From Isoetes taiwanensis (lineage: Eukaryota > Streptophyta > Lycopodiopsida > Isoetales > Isoetaceae), in assembly GCA_021234155.1 (NCBI GenBank), contig JAJEKV010000002.1, positions 41,035,841-41,099,840 on the forward strand: a stretch of 64,000 nucleotides of DNA. Reading direction: 5' to 3'. Made by a program: the position numbers and the translations under genes. This document shows positions 24,391-33,781 of the stretch, one piece after another. How positions within the stretch are numbered: the first letter of the stretch is position 1; each line of letters begins with the position of its first letter. A model generated the notes under the pieces. It did not search any database and was not told the origin of the DNA. It saw only the letters and a list, made by a program, of their open reading frames with translations.

Positions 24391-25453
24391 GATCTTTCAT
24401 TCGAAATTCTCCATGAAGCTGTAGTTTGATTTGAGAAAGAGTGGCCAGATCTGCAGTGATTAGTAGCAAATCATCAACATATACAAGAATGATGATGAGT
24501 TGTGGATCATGCTTATAATATACACTTGGATCCGATGGACTGCGGTGGAATTTCAGCATGATCAGAGTGTCATCAAGTTTAGAGTACCATGATCTTGACG
24601 CTTGTTTCAGGCCATACAGGGCCTTTCGAAGGAGGCAAACTTTCTCAGAATTTTTTGGATCAATGAAACCTGCAGGTTGCTCAATGAACACTTCTTCTTT
24701 CAGGTCCCCGTGAAGAAAAGCATTGTTTACATCCATCTGGTGAATGTGCATGGATTTTAGTACTGCAAAGGATAATACAAGACGGACTGAAGGCATCTTG
24801 GCAACCGGAGCAAAGGTTTCTTCATAATCAAGGCCTTCTACTTGGGTGAATCCACGAGCCACAAGACGCGCCTTGAACCTGTTTATGACACCAGAGCTAT
24901 CATATTTAATTTTGTACACCCATCTGCTCCCCACTACTGCCTTGTGTGTAGGACGAGGTACCAATACCCAGGTCCTTGTCTCATGGATTGATTTCATCTC
25001 TGCTTCCATTGCTTGATTCCACTGAACATGATGTTGGCTGCTCATGGCTTGGGCAAAGGTGTGTGGCTCAATAGGCTGATCAGAAACAGCAAAGCTATAA
25101 TCATTTGCCCATACAGGAGGTCTTCGATTCCTTTGAGGTCTGGCATGAACAATTTCAGGTGGATTGACATGAATGTTTTCAATGGGATTATTGGGAGACA
25201 GTGATGGCTCATCATTTGGAGAAGACTCTACATCAGAGGGCAGATCATGCATGGGATCAATGAGTGCAGGTGGTGGTTTGGGAATGCATATTTCTGGAAA
25301 AAAGATTTCAAAGAAGGAATGAGCAGGATCAGAGGTCACAGGAAAACATGGTTCATACTCATTGAAGGAGGCATGTCGTGTCAAAACAAGCTTCTTGGTA
25401 TCAAGATCAAGGAGTCTATATGCTTTTTGGGTGAGAGAATACCCCAAAAACAT
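24320..25453 (-). CDS. Copia 1 pol: reverse transcriptase segment
   Basis: A 377-aa open frame. The start is only the first Met after an upstream break. It includes the post-integrase linker and the RVT_2 domain: WVYKIKYDSSG, FKARLVARGFTQ, ETFAPVAKM, QMDVNNAFLHGDL, the catalytic LVYVDDLLL and MKDLGPASYFLGMELQ. All RT signature blocks look intact. Upstream, integrase C-terminal sequence (GCKAFAHIP, CMFLGYS) reads into it. Confidence 0.9.
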   Translation of the reverse strand: MFLGYSLTQKAYRLLDLDTKKLVLTRHASFNEYEPCFPVTSDPAHSFFEIFFPEICIPKPPPALIDPMHDLPSDVESSPNDEPSLSPNNPIENIHVNPPEIVHARPQRNRRPPVWANDYSFAVSDQPIEPHTFAQAMSSQHHVQWNQAMEAEMKSIHETRTWVLVPRPTHKAVVGSRWVYKIKYDSSGVINRFKARLVARGFTQVEGLDYEETFAPVAKMPSVRLVLSFAVLKSMHIHQMDVNNAFLHGDLKEEVFIEQPAGFIDPKNSEKVCLLRKALYGLKQASRSWYSKLDDTLIMLKFHRSPSDPSVYYKHDPQLIIILVYVDDLLLITADLATLSQIKLQLHGEFRMKDLGPASYFLGMELQYDQEAGLYSS

Positions 25454-27548
25454 GCAAGGAGTGGCTCTGACTTGGAGTTTGGTTCTCTTGGCTGCAGGAA
25501 TATGTGCAAAAGCTTTGCATCCAAAAACACGAAGATGCTTGAGTGAAAGAGGTTTACCAGTCTATTTGATCTCTGGAATTTGATCATCAATGCTGGAGTG
25601 CGGCATTCTGTTGATAAGATATGCTGCAGTATGAATGGCTTCTCCCCAATAGCAAGCAGGTACATTCATGGATATGAGTAAGGATCTGGCCATGTCAATG
25701 ATACTTTGGTTCACCCGTTCAGCTCTTCCATTTTGTTCAGGTGTATGTGGGGATGATACTTCATGCCTTATCCCATGAGAGGAACAAAAGTGATGGAATT
25801 CATTTGAGTTGAACTCCCTCCTCCATCACTTGGTTGTAACCAGCTTTTGTACCTGTAAATCTTTCTTCTTGCAATACGAAATTGACAAAGTAAGAAAAAA
25901 CTTGGTCTTTGGTTTTGAGAAGATGCACAGTGAGATGGCGACTGTGATCATCAAGGAAAACAAGGAAATACTGAGAACCACCAGCAGAAATTGGACGAAT
26001 TGGGCCACAGAGGTCTGTATGGACAAGCTGGAGACATTGTGTAGCTAAACTGGAGGAGGCTGGAAAAGAGGCACGGGTGCTTTTGCAAGCGAGACAAATG
26101 TTACAGGGCAATGAATGAGCAGAGACAGATGGCAAGGATCCTTGCTGGACTAATTGATGAAGCTTTTTCTTGCCTGCATGGCCAAGCCTATAGTGCCACA
26201 AGGAGTCAGTACTTGGAGGAGTAAAAGCCAAATTTGCAGATTCAGTGGATTGGGAGATACCATGCACTTGGTAAAGATTACCAGATCTGTGGCCTGAAAA
26301 TAGAAGCTTGTTGTGTGGATCCTTCACATGGCAAGCATTGGAAGTGAATTGAACACAGAAACCAGCATCAGTGATTCGACTTACAGAGAGGAGGCTTTTG
26401 TGAAGGCCAGGCACATGGAGAACATCTTTGATAAATTTCTTCTCACCAGAAGGAAGAATGATTGCAATAACTCCAGTGGCAACCCCTAGTTGCTGAGAAT
26501 GATTGCCCATCTTGACAACTCGAGGGGGCTCCAGGGGAAAATACTTGAGGAAGCTGGATCTGATGGGTGTCATATGAGATGTGGCCCCTGAATCTAAAAA
26601 CCAGGTGGAAGAATCAGATAAAAGAGAGTCATTGACATGTAAAAGATAATCAAGAGGTTCATCATCAGACAAAATCTCTTCAACCATGCAATTTTCATCT
26701 TCTTCCACCAGATTGCCTTGTTCTCCATCATTGTTTCTTCTTGAACGTACAGGTGCTGCTGCAGTGCACTCCTTCGCATAATGTCCAAGTTTCTCACATC
26801 TGTAACACTTAATGGTGCTGCGGTCTGGGCGAGATCTGCGTACAGGTGTTTTCTTTGAGTTTGACTCTGCCATCATAGCAGATTCCATTTGCTTGGTGAG
26901 ATCTGCAACCATTACAGTCTCAGCTTTGGATGCTTGTGCCTTGTGAGCTTGCCTCAGGGCCTCTTGTTGAACTCGATCTAGTGCTTCCTCAAAGGTATAA
27001 TCTTCAATTTTCCCTTGCAAATTCACAACAAGGCCCTCATAGGTGTTAGGCAAACTATTCAACAATAAGCAGACCTTTTCATCTTCTGTGATCTCTGTGC
27101 CAGAAGCATTCAGATCATCAACCAATTCTTTCATCTTGCAAATGTGTTCAGTGACGTCCCCATCCAGTGCAAGCTTCAAGCTATACAACTGGTTTCTCAG
27201 AATAACACGGTGGGCAGCATTTTTGGAAGCATAATGATGCTCAAGAAGACGCATGATTTCCTTACTGGTGCTAGCACCCTTGACCAGTCTTGCAGGATTA
27301 TCATCCAAACCTTGGCAGATCCATAGTTTGGCCTTTTTATCTTTCTCCGGATCAGAGGAAAGATCTACTACCAAACCTCCAGTCGAGCTGGTTTCTGCAC
27401 TGTTGGAATTCTGAGAATCCACAGCCTCCCATAGGCCGTGATCCTCCAGAATCATACGCATCCTCCATTTCCACATTTGGAAATTTTTTCCATTGAACCT
27501 TGGAATGGTCCGGAAAGCAGTTTGAGGGGTAAGAGTAATAGAATCCAT
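25454..27548 (-). CDS. Copia 1 gag, protease and broken integrase
   Basis: The main frame, 27548-25800, has 582 codons. The N-terminal gag matches the copia UBN2 family (MWKWRMRMILEDHGLWEAV). A CCHC knuckle lies at residues about 248-261 (CYRCEKLGHYAKEC), protease WFLDSGATSHM at about 317-326, the integrase HHCC region (H..LGH, C..C) and VHTDLCGP. Near residue 570 a 1-base frameshift disrupts the second catalytic-Asp region, so the frame stops at 25800. The rest of the integrase core, with its PEQNGRAER motif, is in another frame at 25800-25560 and contains an in-frame TAG. Confidence 0.9.
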
Positions 27549-27589
27549 CAGGAAGAAATAATAAGCTCAAAAAAAAATTGCCCATAACC

Positions 27590-27935
27590 CGTAAAGATTA
27601 TGAACAAAGGATGACCTTAATCTTCACTGAATGTATTAAGATCACAATATGGAAATACAACAGAAGCTAGGAATTCTGGAAGAATCCTAGCTTAATAAAA
27701 CAGAAAGGAATCAAGAACCAGAACAGGAACGGAAAACTACAGATCAAGGGATCACACAATGGAACTGATGATCGTGTCCTCATGATCCTAGGCTTATATA
27801 GTGCCTTGATTTAATGCTATATTCCTGACACCCTAACCCTAACGGCTACAGCATCTCCTAATTGATGAACATAAAAATAGAATGGTTGTTACTCTCCCAT
27901 GATTCTAGCTGACTCTGAACCACGGAATCTTAACA
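27590..27935 (-). repeat. Copia 1 LTR (5' LTR in element sense)
   Basis: 346 bp matching the left LTR. The following minus-strand sequence GGGTTATGGGC, at the expected PBS position, does not match the usual initiator-Met PBS. Confidence 0.92.
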
Positions 27936-27940
27936 AAGTG

Positions 27941-29130
27941 CCCATGGCACCTGCTGTGCACAAAAAGCTCCAAGGCAGAGCATAGAAGCTTGTGAGACAG
28001 GAAGATCCGTTGGAGTGAATTTGGGGAATCATGATAGACCGCTGCATCTTGCAGCTAGAATTGTTCGATATTGTGCTTTTGGCCATCACAGGTATACAGT
28101 GTGTGCATCTGCTTCAAAGACAAATGGTGGATGCATCTGTTTCAAAGAAAAATTGCGGATGGAGACCGAGGAAGATTGATGCCAATATTGGAATGTCCAT
28201 TCTCTGTGATCAAGAGTCCTCCTTCTAAAGATCCGGGCACTTCTAGTCGTATGCAGCTGGATACAGAGTTTGCAACTCTGTTTCAATGTAAAAAGATCAG
28301 CCCAAAAGCTTTGTCTGTTCGCAGACCTCAAATTATTGGTGGACAAGACTGTGCCAAGGCACAATCAATTTGTTGTTTCTTGTTTTGAGCAAGTAAAGGA
28401 TCTGCATCGGGGATAAAAGTGGAGTTGCTTGTCCGTTGGGCACAAACAACAGAAAGTAATGTGGCGAGCCCAGAATGACATAATAATAATTGGTGTGCCT
28501 CAAGGTCTGGTACTGAATTCTTGAAGGACTCCGCCAGCACCCAAATAGAAGATTCGTGAGGAATGTGAGCAAATATGGCTGCTTAGAGAACAGAGTATGG
28601 ATATGTTGATAATGTAGCACAGGAGGAAAAATTTCTATAAAGAACCCAAGTGTTTGCTGAAAATAACTGTGCCAGAATTTGCCCGTTTGAAAGTATTGGG
28701 CAAATATCACATAATATGGTCATGTAAAACAGGCTGAAGACCCGAAGAACATCTCCAGTACTGCAAACTATGAGAACTTTAACATTTGTGGCAAAAATAT
28801 AAGGAAGAGAACCACATATTTTTCTGTAAACATGAAACAAAGTAGGGATATGAACCAAATAAGTACTGTATCATGAAAGAACCGACGTTGCCCTTTTTGA
28901 GACAGTGACAGATATGATAGATTAGAAAAGAATGTGTCGATGAAGAACCAGCTAGTTTTGACGAATAAGAACTTTATGCTGCCAAAAATTTTGACCCTTT
29001 CTGAAACAGTGGGCAAATATCAGACATGTGAATTCGAAAAAGTGTCAATGTAGAAGCAAATAAGATTGATTTTCTGAACTTTTGGAGATACTTGAAACAA
29101 AAACAAGAGTATGATCATGAGCCGAAGAGA
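27941..29130. other. Leader/internal DNA of the 20-kb LTR element
   Basis: No gag-like frame recognised. Two loosely similar segments occur (GGGCAAATATCA near 28698 and 29010). In element sense this is the region just downstream of the PBS. Confidence 0.4.
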
Positions 29131-29149
29131 CCCCGGCATGAGGCGCCAG
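29131..29149 (-). other. Primer binding site candidate
   Basis: Read on the minus strand, the LTR end ...CAACA is followed after one or two bases by TGGCGCCTCATGCCGGGG. This resembles the TGGCGCC..TGCCGGGG PBS of several plant gypsy-type elements, and it sets the element's orientation. Confidence 0.65.
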
Positions 29150-29585
29150 TGTTGATATTTGGGGTTCTTGGCATCACCTTGTAGCAGCAGTCCATGACGC
29201 CACAAGGCTGCCCAAATGCTCATGGATCAACAAAAGAAGGTGGGAAGAAACTCCAAGAACAAGAACAAAGCAAAGAATGAACAAAACTGAATCATATTGA
29301 TGCTCCAAAAGGAGGTGCTCCAAAACGTGCCTAAACAATGAGAGGAAATGCTCTCTCTAAATAGTAGAGCAAAACCCTAACCCTAACCCTAACTGACATC
29401 TCACCTACCACAAATCTAGGCTAAATCTGGGCCATAGATTGTGGGGTCCAATATGACAAATACATGTGGCCTATGCCACCTACCATATATGTGGGCTAAA
29501 TCTGGGCCCTAGATCAAGTGGTCCAATGTGATAAATACATGTGGCCTATGCCACTCATACATATGTTTAGCCCAAAGGGCTAACA
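29150..29585 (-). repeat. LTR (5' LTR in element sense)
   Basis: 436 bp. Matches 9311-9756 apart from three small indels, which account exactly for the 10-bp length difference. Confidence 0.9.
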
Positions 29586-29590
29586 GGACT

Positions 29591-29956
29591 TTTACATATG
29601 TCATACATATGCACTCCCTTCCATAAAATCTCAAGTTCTTCCACCAGAGGTTCTAGGTAGACGTCCATATTCTTCACTTTATATTTCCCTAAATATTCCA
29701 TTTCATGCTTAATACAAAGTATCCTAGTCCATGCTTAATACATAATATAAATAAATTTGAATTGAAACACGTACCTGGAATAATCAATGTCAACATGATA
29801 TGGCCAGGCTTTGTGGCCATCCATGGTGGAATATTATAATTTATAATTGTGACAGGCCACACGCTATGTGAAGATGATCTTGAACCCCATGGGCAAATAC
29901 CATCAATCCCTAGTCCAAGCCATAATGTTGCGGGGTTCCAATGCAAAAATCGGCCA
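29591..29956 (-). pseudogene. CACTA TNP2 transposase, middle exons
   Basis: The exon at 29956-29775 encodes LGLGIDGICPWG, then SVWPVTIINYNIPPWMATK and LTLIIPG, a strongly conserved Transposase_21 block, followed by a GTACGT donor. After an intron of about 110 bp comes NMDVYLEPLVEELEILW (about 29665-29591), running directly to the LTR insertion site. A 1-base frameshift near 29915 separates EPRN from LGLGID. The 5' side is interrupted by the X element. Confidence 0.85.
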
Positions 29957-29960
29957 TTTC

Positions 29961-31074
29961 TTGCACTGCGACTCGCATGAAACCAACAACATCCCGATAG
30001 ATAGGCTTTTCATTCATCTCAGCAGTTTTTTCTACAATGGTATAGGGTGGGTTGCTGCACATCGCAGGCTACCCAAAAAATGAAAAGCATAGGGAATATC
30101 CAGTTATAACACCTGGACCCCAAATAAAATTGTGTGCTACAGATGTTGGCTAGTGTACCTGCCGAGAGCTTATCGCCGGGATTAAAAAACCCCGCCCTTT
30201 CGGGTTTTCGAGGAAAAACCCTAGCGATAAAATCTCGGCAAGGGGCTTGGACAACGCAGGGCTGCTAAATGTTCCCACAAAAAAACCCACGCTCCACAGA
30301 GAATACCGAAGTCGCGCATCACCCCTGGACCTGCACATCACCAACAAAAAAACCAATAGAGAAAAAACCTCGAAAAGCGAGGGGCTGATCATGCGTGCCA
30401 CGCGACAAAACAATATTTACACCTTGAAAAAGCGAGGAGCTGGTCACGCGTGCCACGCGACAATTATAACAATTATTAACATATAAATAACAATTTTAAG
30501 GGGGGGAAGGGTGGGAGCCATGGATACTGCTGAGAGATGAGAAAGCGCCGATGAAGAACTCTGCAATAAGTAGCGATCCCCAACCTGATGAACGACCTAA
30601 AAATGCATGCGATGCATGCATGCGACGCATGCAATGCATGCATGCTCATCTGGTGCAAGAATGTCGATTCGCTACGCGAATCGATGACATTCTTGCACTG
30701 CGACTCGCATGAAACCAACAACATCCCGATACCAGAGAACTTCAAATACTAGATCCGAGGAGAAAGGTTGAAGATTGTCCTATGCCGGACAAAAGGGCAA
30801 AGATAGAAGAGGTTAGAAAGGATATGAATGGCCAAGAAAGAGTAGCTAATGCAAGAAGAAGCCCCTCCTCCGCATGAGATCAAAGAATAGAAGCCATGGA
30901 TACTGCTGAGAGATGAGAAAGCGCCGATGAAACGTCGATGAAGAACTCTGTAATAAGTAGCAATCCCCAACCTGATGAACGGCCTAAAAATGCATGCGAT
31001 GCATGGATGCGACGCATGCAATGCATGCATGCTCGTCTGGTGCAAGAATGTCGATTCGCTACGCGAATCGATGA
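29961..31074 (+). mobile_element. Tandem 'X' element (SINE-like), two partial units
   Basis: This insertion in the transposase is flanked by CATTTCT (29955-29961 and 31075-31081). Unit 1 (about 29961-30687) and unit 2 (about 30694-31074) both begin TTGCACTGCGACTCGCATG and end in GCATGCATGCTC plus GGTGCAAGAATGTCGATTCG. A CATTCT copy lies between them. Each unit has a different internal deletion relative to the copy at 58520-59323. Unit 1 keeps the hairpin (30160-30242) and two GCTGATCA.GCGTGCCACGCG motifs. No protein-coding capacity was recognised. Confidence 0.65.
30160..30242. other. Conserved hairpin, X unit 1
   Basis: The outer arms TGCCGAGAGCTTATCGCCGG and CTAGCGATAAAATCTCGGCA pair. The inner core is GGATTAAAAAACCCCGCCC with GGGTTTTCGAGGAAAAACC. 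The arm changes relative to 58888-58970 are partly compensatory. Confidence 0.75.
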
Positions 31075-31311
31075 CATTTCTCTTCTATCTGTTTCCACAG
31101 TGCTCCATCTGCAGGGATTCTCATTTTTCCATCAGTGCTACGATGTCTTGCATGATAATCCATAAAATCCGCTAGTGTCGGCGATCGAAAAATATGTCGA
31201 AGGCGAGGAATAATAGGCATATGACGTAACACTTTTCTTGCCACCTTTGTCTTTCTATCTTCCTCATAACGCACTTCCTTACATTTTGGACATGATTGAT
31301 GATTTGCATAA
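31066..31311 (-). pseudogene. CACTA TNP2 transposase, segment between MULE and X insertions
   Basis: Minus-strand coding for SCPKCKEVRYEEDRKTKVAR, MPIIPRLRHIFRSPTLADFM and TDGKMRIPADGALWKQ, the conserved block upstream of the LGLATDG region in CACTA TNP2 proteins. It is in frame with ...FRNNYA at 32150 once the MULE and one TSD copy are removed. It ends at the X element. Confidence 0.85.
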
Positions 31312-32141
31312 GGGAAAATTGTAGAAATGCCCTGGTATTTTCTTGAAATTATCGAAATGCCCTTGTATTTTTATTATTTGTTAAAATGCCCCTTTCTTAG
31401 TACAGATGCCTATTGCCGGAAGGAGCCTCGACACTTTATTTTATCAGACACCGTATTTTATCAAATCCGACACTTTATGCATTTGATTTGCAAGAATAAC
31501 AGAGATTAAAACTAGCTGTGATGATTTAATTGAAGGAAAAAAGGCATTTCTGAAGGAAAAATGAGTTTGTTCTTCGTGGATTCTGCCGTTTAATGCCCAC
31601 AGATTCAAATAGGACTTGGCAAGAGTTCGGATTTGCCACAAATCCTGGACTTTGAATTTGCAGGAGCTTTCTGTTTCATAGCTGCGAATTTTGTCTGCAA
31701 CCTCCAGCCTATCAGAAGATCTTTTTTCGATTCTAGAGGCTGGATTATACTGTCGTAGTTGAGAACCTCAATCCGCCGATTTGAACTGGGTATCCATGAA
31801 GAGTATCCGTGCTGAGATATCCGGTTGAATTTGTCCATAGCCGTAATTGGGTCTCCAAGGGTTTGGGTTCTGCAATTTGAGGCTGTGAAACACGACAATA
31901 AACGACGAGTATATCTTTGGATCGGTAATTCAACTCAAGAAGACGAGCTCCTCCAACCATTGGGAATGGTGCTACGACAGTGGGCGGATGAGGTAGTCTA
32001 GCACACCATAGACCAGAAGCTCGAGGCTCCTTCCGGCAATAGGCATCTGTACTAAGAACAGGGGCATTTTAACAAATAATAAAAATACAGGGGCATTTCG
32101 ATAATTTCAAGAAAATACCAGGGCATTTCTACAATTTTCCC
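31312..32141. mobile_element. Non-autonomous MULE, 830 bp
   Basis: Terminal inverted repeats of about 118 bp (31312-31430 and about 32022-32141) begin GGGAAAATTGTAGAAATGCC and match nearly perfectly. They are flanked by the 9-bp TSD TTTGCATAA (31303-31311 and 32142-32150). Long TIRs plus a 9-bp TSD are diagnostic of Mutator-like elements. The interior of about 590 bp has minus-strand open frames (for example 31960-31745) that I do not recognise; they could be captured sequence. Excision in silico restores the TNP2 reading frame. Confidence 0.92.
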
Positions 32142-33096
32142 TTTGCATAATTATTGCGGAACAAAATACAATCATTAACACATGCATGTATGATGTTATA
32201 CTCTAGCCCAAACGAACGCAATAACTCTCTAGCCTCCCTCCTGGATTTTGGGAGACAATGCCCATCTGGTAATATTTTGTCAAGCAAACTACAAAAAAGG
32301 CAAGTAAGCATACACATGTAAATTTCAATTTAACGTAACGACTTGCACTTACGTACCTGAAAAGCTCAGAGACGCTGTTGTTGCTTCAACCAACTTTGTG
32401 TTGGAGATTTAGAATGAGCATACATGTCGCAAGACGGGAAACACGAGCATTTGGGAACAATGGCCTACTTGCCTCATCATGGAGATATGCTGCCTTTTCC
32501 CTAGTTGAATTGTCATCTACATGTGCATCATCATTGTTTTCATGTCCACTAATTTGTTCATTTATAGGAAAGAAATTTGTAATGGTATCGTGAATCTCAG
32601 CTTCACCAATGAAAGCACTATGTGAACAAGAGACTTCTTCTGAGGCCTATATGACCACAAAGAATAGAATCAAAGGAAATAAGAAATTTATAAAGGGAAA
32701 TATAAGCAATTTATAATGGGAAGATAACATAATAGTAAAAAAGATTAGTCTATTAGAGCAACTTACACTATTTTCGTCTTGTTCAGGATCATGTCCTTCA
32801 TCAATTTGGCTTGGTCGGCTTTGGCAAAGACCATACTTTCCCTCATGTTCTTGACGAACCCGATAGGATCGATTTGTCTTCCCTTTACATTTGTTGCACC
32901 AACAACTGCCCCGACGGAGATAGAAAACTCTGCTTGGATCTCGTCTAACTCGTTTTCTACTTGGTTGATGAGATGACGATGACGATGAGGACGATGGTTT
33001 TGATAAGGCTCCATGTGATGATGAAGATGATAATTTCGTTAATATGCGACGTGGCAAGCAATCACCCCTCACATTGCTAGAATTAGAACTTGACAT
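32142..33096 (-). pseudogene. CACTA TNP2 transposase, N-terminal exons
   Basis: Exon 1 (33096-32767) starts MSSSNSSNVRG, is Ser-rich, and has a CWCNKC Cys motif before a GTAAGT donor. Exon 2 (about 32640-32357) includes DEASRPLFPNARVSRLATCM, then LNLQHKVG followed by TGA where the family has Trp, then SNNSVSELFR and a GTACGT donor. Exon 3 (32288-32142) encodes LLDKILPDGHCLPKSRREAR and NIIHACVNDCILFRNNYA, cut by the MULE. The in-frame TGA in exon 2 is a nonsense change. Confidence 0.85.
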
Positions 33097-33781
33097 TGTT
33101 TTAAACCTGGTCACTATGAACATAAGTAGTGGAAAACCATCTTGAATGAAAGCATTGTACAAAATAAAAAAATACAAATAAGCATAAAGTATATAGGAAA
33201 ATGGTATATTAAAAGACTATTTTCTCGAAATGGGCAAGAAAAACAAAACAAAACTATGATCATTAAAGTTCCATGACCGCATGTCAATCAGAGCAACTGC
33301 TGGTACACATCATCTTTGCATCAAGGAGAGATTCATAGCTGGTATATTTCTCTGCCTTTAATTTTAAAACTAGGCAGACAGACTGCATGAGATAGTCAGA
33401 CCATTCGGTGCAGCTCTTGTAGAACAAATAAAAAAGTTGTACAAAATAAAATAATACACAAAGTTCGGTGCATTGTACAAAATACAAAAATACAAATAAG
33501 CATAAAGTATATAGGAAAATGGTATATTCAAAAACTATTTTCTTGAAATGGGCAAGAAAAAAAAGACAAAACTATGATCATTAAAATGCAAGGAGGAGGG
33601 CGCCAATTTATGAATTAAGGCAAGAAGCAAGAAAAAATAATTGAAACTATAGAACTATCATTGAAAAAAATTAGCGCCATTATGCACCTACCTCGAACTT
33701 TAAATCTTGATTCTGGAGTAGAGGATTGCCTGCACCTCCGTTTTCTTCACATTGCACTCTTCGGCATCACCAGCGCCCATC
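33097..33781. promoter_or_regulatory. Bidirectional promoter region between the two CACTA genes
   Basis: The TNP2 start (33096, minus) and the TNPA-like start (33782, plus) face away from each other across about 0.7 kb. A roughly 105-bp segment containing CATAAAGTATATAGGAAAAT is duplicated (about 33165-33268 and 33478-33585). The duplicates may be shared promoter modules, which is inference. The TATA-like TATATAGG lies in both copies. Confidence 0.45.

Larger units (their letters stand above)
23214..27935 (-). mobile_element. Ty1/copia retrotransposon 1
   Basis: Identical-looking 346-bp LTRs (23214-23559 and 27590-27935; I see only the first base differing) flank a minus-strand gag-pol. The 5-bp TSD AAGTG is at 23209-23213 and 27936-27940. 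The purine tract GAGTGGGGG lies directly inside the left LTR. Domain order is GAG, protease, integrase, RT, RNase H, i.e. copia order. The near-identical LTRs point to a recent insertion. Integrase frameshift and stop mutations make this copy non-autonomous. Confidence 0.93.
9311..29585 (-). mobile_element. Non-autonomous LTR retrotransposon (LARD-like) carrying gene fragments
   Basis: Two near-identical direct repeats, 9311-9756 and 29150-29585, begin TGTTGATATTT and end GGGCTAACA on the plus strand. They are flanked by the 5-bp TSD GGACT (9306-9310 and 29586-29590). On the minus strand a purine-rich PPT (GGTGGGGGGGAG) abuts the LTR at 9757. A PBS-like TGGCGCCTCATGCCGGGG lies inside the other LTR (about 29131-29148). 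The element therefore runs right to left. No gag, protease, RT or integrase of its own was found in about 15 kb of internal DNA once the embedded copia is excluded. Removing it restores the TNP2 frame across KSP|HDF-type coding. Confidence 0.88.

Noticed and set aside
9545-29392. CCCTAACCCTAA runs as interstitial telomere sequence
   Set aside because: Only two or three units, located inside LTRs that are copied with the element. They do not indicate a telomere fusion.
30600-31074. Helitron 3' end, because of the CGATTCGC/GCGAATCG hairpin
   Set aside because: No CTRR end, no TC start, no A/T insertion site, and a target duplication is visible; Helitrons do not make TSDs.
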